Assembly: GCA_965206405.1 (NCBI GenBank)
Contig: CBDBJQ010000006.1
Coordinates: 2,619,003-2,683,002, forward strand
Reading direction: 5' to 3'
Length of the DNA: 64,000 nt
Source: CBDBJQ01 sp965206405
Lineage (GTDB): Bacteria > Pseudomonadota > Alphaproteobacteria > UBA8366
The notes under the pieces were generated by a model. The model was not told the origin of the DNA, made no database searches, and saw only the letters and a list, made by a program, of their open reading frames with translations. Position numbers and translations under genes: made by a program. Below, one piece after another: positions 61,329-64,000 of this stretch. The stretch's first letter is position 1; each line of letters begins with the position of its first letter.

Positions 61329-61675
61329 ATGCCTTCCTTGATTTCATTGCCCAGAACATCGGCCTGGCTCGCCAGACCCACAGCATCCTCGACAGCGATC
61401 TGAAGGGCGATCCCCGTGCCGGACGTCTCGTCGAACTTTCCGGCCTTGCCCAGCGCCTCAAGTATATCCCGGGCCCGCTGCTCCGCCACCAGGAACAACA
61501 ACAGGTCCCGATTCCCCTCAACGTCGAGGCCAAGAAAGGTCTTGGCCGGATGAAGGCCCTGGCCACGCGCATTGCTGACGATGGTGGCGCCAGTGGCGCC
61601 AAGCCCCCGGGCGGCATCCAGCAAATCCTCGGTGCTGTGAGGGTCGACAGATGCCAGGATGAGTTTCAGTTGCAT
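61325..61675 (-). CDS. PII-like signal protein of the DUF1538 module
   Basis: A 116-aa protein of the GlnB/PII fold. KLILASVDPHSTEDLLDAARGLGATGATIVSNARGQG corresponds to the first beta-alpha unit and T-loop entry, and GKAGKFDETSGTGIALQIAVEDAVGL to the B-loop nucleotide-binding region. The uridylylation Tyr of GlnB is not evident in the T-loop (HPAKTFLGLDVEGNRD). It is sandwiched between a DUF1538 membrane protein (12 bases upstream) and a CBS protein, so it probably gates or senses for that membrane protein, as GlnK does for AmtB. Confidence 0.88.
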   Translation of the reverse strand: MQLKLILASVDPHSTEDLLDAARGLGATGATIVSNARGQGLHPAKTFLGLDVEGNRDLLLFLVAEQRARDILEALGKAGKFDETSGTGIALQIAVEDAVGLASQADVLGNEIKEGI

Positions 61676-61686
61676 GACGTTCCTCC

Positions 61687-62487
61687 TCAGTCGGATTCTT
61701 CCTGTTCAGTCTTTCCCTGTTCAGCCCGGCGCCCCGCCTTGCGGCGAAGATCCGTTGCCTGACCATAAACGAGAACGCTCATCATCGGGAAGAGACTGGC
61801 GAGCGCAATGAGACCGAAGCCGTCGATCAGGACATTGCGCCCCGGTATGGTCGCGGCGAGGCCAAGACCGAGAGCGGTTACCACTGGAACGGTGACGGTC
61901 GACGTCGTCACACCGCCGGAATCGTAGGCCAGCGGAACCAAGCTCTTGTTGGCAAAAAAGGTCTGCGCGACCAGCACAACATAGCCAATCGCGATCAACA
62001 GCGGCAACGAGCCTCCGGTCACGATCCGCAGGGCGCCGACGGTGATGCCGATCGCAACGCCGAAGGCCACGACGATGCGCAAGCCTCGGGCAGAGATTGC
62101 GCCGCCGGATACCTGGCTGGCTTTGTCAGCGATCGCGATCAGGGCCGGTTCGGCCATCGTGGTCGAAAAGCCGATGGTGCCGGCGAACAGATAGACCCAT
62201 CCATAATCGGTCCAGTGCAGCTGCGCCGTTGCGCTGCCGGTGATGAAAACCGGGTCGGCCAGCTGGCGGGCCATGATTTCGCCGATCGGGAACAGCGCCC
62301 CCTCGAGGCCGATCAGGAACAGCGTCAGGCCCATCAACACATAGGCAAAACCGGCCAGCATGCGGGTCATTCGCGGTGGCCGGCGGCGGACCACGGCGAT
62401 CTGGAAGAACAGCAGGATGGCGGCGATCGGCAACACATCGTAGATGGTCGCGGCAAGGATTGTGGTGATTTGCGTGATCAGGGCCAT
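61687..62487 (-). CDS. DUF1538 membrane protein (second of pair)
   Basis: A 266-aa integral membrane protein with about seven to eight hydrophobic helices. DUF1538 hallmarks are LPIAAILLFFQIAVVRR, LMGLTLFLIGLEGALFPIGE, GFSTTMAEPALIAIADKA, the AYDSGGVTTSTVTVPVVTALGLGL motif and GFGLIALASLFPM. The repeated TTMAEPAL and DSGGVTTS motifs are strongly conserved, which suggests a transport path. No substrate is established for the family as far as I know. The start overlaps the preceding DUF1538 gene by 10 bases. Its C-terminus has a basic/Glu-rich tail. Confidence 0.88.
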   Translation of the reverse strand: MALITQITTILAATIYDVLPIAAILLFFQIAVVRRRPPRMTRMLAGFAYVLMGLTLFLIGLEGALFPIGEIMARQLADPVFITGSATAQLHWTDYGWVYLFAGTIGFSTTMAEPALIAIADKASQVSGGAISARGLRIVVAFGVAIGITVGALRIVTGGSLPLLIAIGYVVLVAQTFFANKSLVPLAYDSGGVTTSTVTVPVVTALGLGLAATIPGRNVLIDGFGLIALASLFPMMSVLVYGQATDLRRKAGRRAEQGKTEQEESD

Positions 62488-63250
62488 AACCCGGCCCTCA
62501 CCACAATGCCGTAGAGCATCACGAAAATCATCGGCGTCAGGCTCGCCATCGCGATCAGGCCGAACCCGTCGGACAGCGGGTTGCGTCCATGGATTGTCTG
62601 CGCCAGCCCGATTCCGAACGCCGTCACCAGCGGAACGGTCACCGTCGATGTCGTCACACCACCGGAATCGTAGGCGATCCCGATAATCTCCGCGGCGCCA
62701 GAAAGGTCAGGAGCACGACGGTCAGATAGCCACCAATGATGACCCGGTGTAGCGGCCATCCGAAAACAATGCGCAGCACAGCCACCACCAATGCCACACC
62801 AACCGCCAGCGCCACCGTAAGGCGCAGACCAAACGCATAGCGAGACAGAGTGTCGGTGTCGCTGGCGATGACCTTCCCGTCAGCGGCGACACGGGCCGCC
62901 TCGACGGAGACCGCGATCAACGCCGGCTCGGCCACGGTGGTCCCGAAACCAAGCAGAAAAGCGAAGCCGAGAAGCCAGGGGAAACTGCCCTTGCGGACCA
63001 GCGCCTCGGCCATCTGCTCGCCGATCGGGAACAGGCTCGTCTCGAGTCCCCGGATAAACAGGGCAAGACCGATAATGACACATCCCATACCGACCAGAAT
63101 TCGTACCAGATCCGGAATCGGCTGTTGCAGGACAACGATCTGGAAGAACGCGACGACGCATATAATCGGCGCCAGATCGCTCACCGAGCCGCCGAGGAGT
63201 CGCACCAGCGGCAGATTGGCGATTCGCGCCATCGCCCAGGACAGCGTCAT
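62478..63250 (-). pseudogene. DUF1538 membrane protein (first of pair), interrupted by a single-base frameshift
   Basis: The N-terminal part (to about 62690) reads through LGGSVSDLAPIICVVAFFQIVVL, ALFIRGLETSLFPIGEQMAEAL, GFGTTVAEPALIAVSVEA and YLTVVLLTFLAP. The frame then shifts and soon stops, while the next frame continues perfectly with EIIGIAYDSGGVTTSTVTVPLVTAFGIGLAQTIHGRNPLSDGFGLIAMASLTPM. Restoring one G in the minus-strand CGGAG near 62690 rejoins the family sequence. This is either a real null mutation, a sequencing error in a short G run, or a slippage site. The start is uncertain; ATG 63250 follows the uvrB stop, and ATG 63307 is also in frame. Confidence 0.8.
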
Positions 63251-63281
63251 CCGTTCCGAAGGCGCGGGTTCCGGTTCCGGG

Positions 63282-64000
63282 TTAGCGTCCGGACCGGTGC
63301 TTTGCATGTCGCTTGCGTTTGCGGGTTCGGTGTTTCCCCGTGCGACCCCCTGGCCTGCCGGTTTTTGCCAACGGCCGGATCCCGGTGGCGATATCGGGAT
63401 CAACGGGAACCGTCGCTACAGGCAAATCGAGATCGTAGGATTCGAGACGCTGGATCTCGTCGCGGAGTGCTGCGGCCGTCTCGAATTCGAGGTCGGCGGC
63501 AGCGGCCTTCATCAGCGTCTCGACCTGGGTGATGTAGTCCTTCACGTTCATGCCGACAATGTTGTCGGCGGCCGGCCCTATGCCGACAGTCACCCGGTCG
63601 CGTTCGTAGACACTCTCGAGAATGTCGGAGATCCGGTTGTGCACGGATTCCGGGGTGATTCCGTTAGCCTCGTTGTAGGCGTGCTGTTTTTCCCGGCGGC
63701 GGGTGGTCTCGGAGATCGCGTATTCGAGTGAATTGGTCATGCGGTCCGCATACAGCAGAACCCGCCCGTCGATGTTACGCGCGGCGCGGCCGATGGTCTG
63801 GACCAGCGAGGTCCGGGAGCGCAGATAGCCTTCCTTATCGGCATCAAGGATGGCGACCAGGGCGCATTCCGGAATATCGAGCCCTTCGCGCAACAGGTTG
63901 ATGCCGACCAAAACGTCGAAAGCGCCGAGCCGCAGATCGCGGATGATCTCGATCCGCTCGAGCGTCTCGACGTCGGAATGAATGTAGCGAACCTTGATTC
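63282..64000 (-). CDS. uvrB: UvrABC system protein B (C-terminal part; 5' end outside window)
   Basis: The last ~238 residues of UvrB. Helicase motifs V and VI are visible: VLVGINLLREGLDIPE, then DADKEGYLRSRTSLVQTIGRAARN. The C-terminal UVR domain for UvrC binding is at KAAAADLEFETAAALRDEIQRLES. The extreme C-terminus is a basic Arg/Lys/Gly tail. It extends past the right edge of the window. Its stop is close to, and may overlap, the DUF1538 start. Confidence 0.97.
   Translation of the reverse strand, partial: IKVRYIHSDVETLERIEIIRDLRLGAFDVLVGINLLREGLDIPECALVAILDADKEGYLRSRTSLVQTIGRAARNIDGRVLLYADRMTNSLEYAISETTRRREKQHAYNEANGITPESVHNRISDILESVYERDRVTVGIGPAADNIVGMNVKDYITQVETLMKAAAADLEFETAAALRDEIQRLESYDLDLPVATVPVDPDIATGIRPLAKTGRPGGRTGKHRTRKRKRHAKHRSGR

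Overview
The window looks like a GC-rich alphaproteobacterial chromosome. This is inferred from an fbcFBC-type cytochrome bc1 operon, a groESL operon carrying both a CIRCE element and a promoter matching the alphaproteobacterial RpoH consensus, DUF1285/DUF6111/UbiK-type small proteins, a MidA-lgt-pgeF cluster, and the overall codon bias. No rRNA, tRNA or CRISPR array was seen. I cannot name the species.

Layout. 1-1.7 kb: the 5' part of a fumarase/aspartase-superfamily lyase (cut by the window edge) and a phosphonoacetate hydrolase. 1.8-4.0 kb: groES-groEL with terminator and regulatory sites. 4.0-12.3 kb: an accessory island with a PIN-toxin/HTH-antitoxin pair, an IS481 fragment, an IS21-type istA gene broken by an intact IS1380-like element and an intact IS5-like element (target duplications resolvable for both), a DUF3489 remnant, and a hipBA toxin-antitoxin operon with a perfect 19-bp inverted repeat. 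Two copies of an ~85-bp repeat bracket the PIN/IS part. 12.3-27.4 kb: transport and catabolic genes: a DMT exporter, a PanE-like reductase, two TauD/TfdA oxygenases, a muconate-lactonizing-type enolase, a CoA-acylating aldehyde dehydrogenase beside a two-subunit ADP-forming acyl-CoA synthetase, two PEP mutase/isocitrate lyase-family enzymes, an HpcH/HpaI aldolase, TusA- and MsrA-type proteins, an alpha/beta hydrolase and an SDR.

27.6-43 kb is mostly housekeeping: DUF1285, Nudix, DUF6111, CCA-adding enzyme, HemF, a cold-shock protein, petABC (bc1 complex), MTA phosphorylase, an MFS transporter, tandem rhodaneses with a dienelactone hydrolase, YchF-Pth-L25 and PRPP synthetase. 43.5-54 kb: PgeF-MidA-Lgt, UbiK, YbjN, ProC, a TetR-like regulator, CsaA, a MarR/response regulator/histidine kinase operon divergent from a branched-chain aminotransferase, and a decayed SDR. 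54.8-64 kb: a universal stress protein, then a long minus-strand run: UvrB (partial), two DUF1538 membrane proteins (the first with a one-base frameshift), a PII-like protein, a CBS protein, UvrC, PgsA, MobB, MoeA, MoaD and MoaE.

Three points stand out. First, a compact DUF1538 x2 / PII-like / CBS module that looks like a ligand-gated transporter of unknown substrate. Second, a putative C2-sulfonate or other short-acid CoA pathway at 14.6-23.5 kb. Third, at least 14 separate loci of short tandem repeats (9-16 bp units), mostly at gene ends or just upstream of start codons, a recurring habit of this genome that the coding annotation does not explain.
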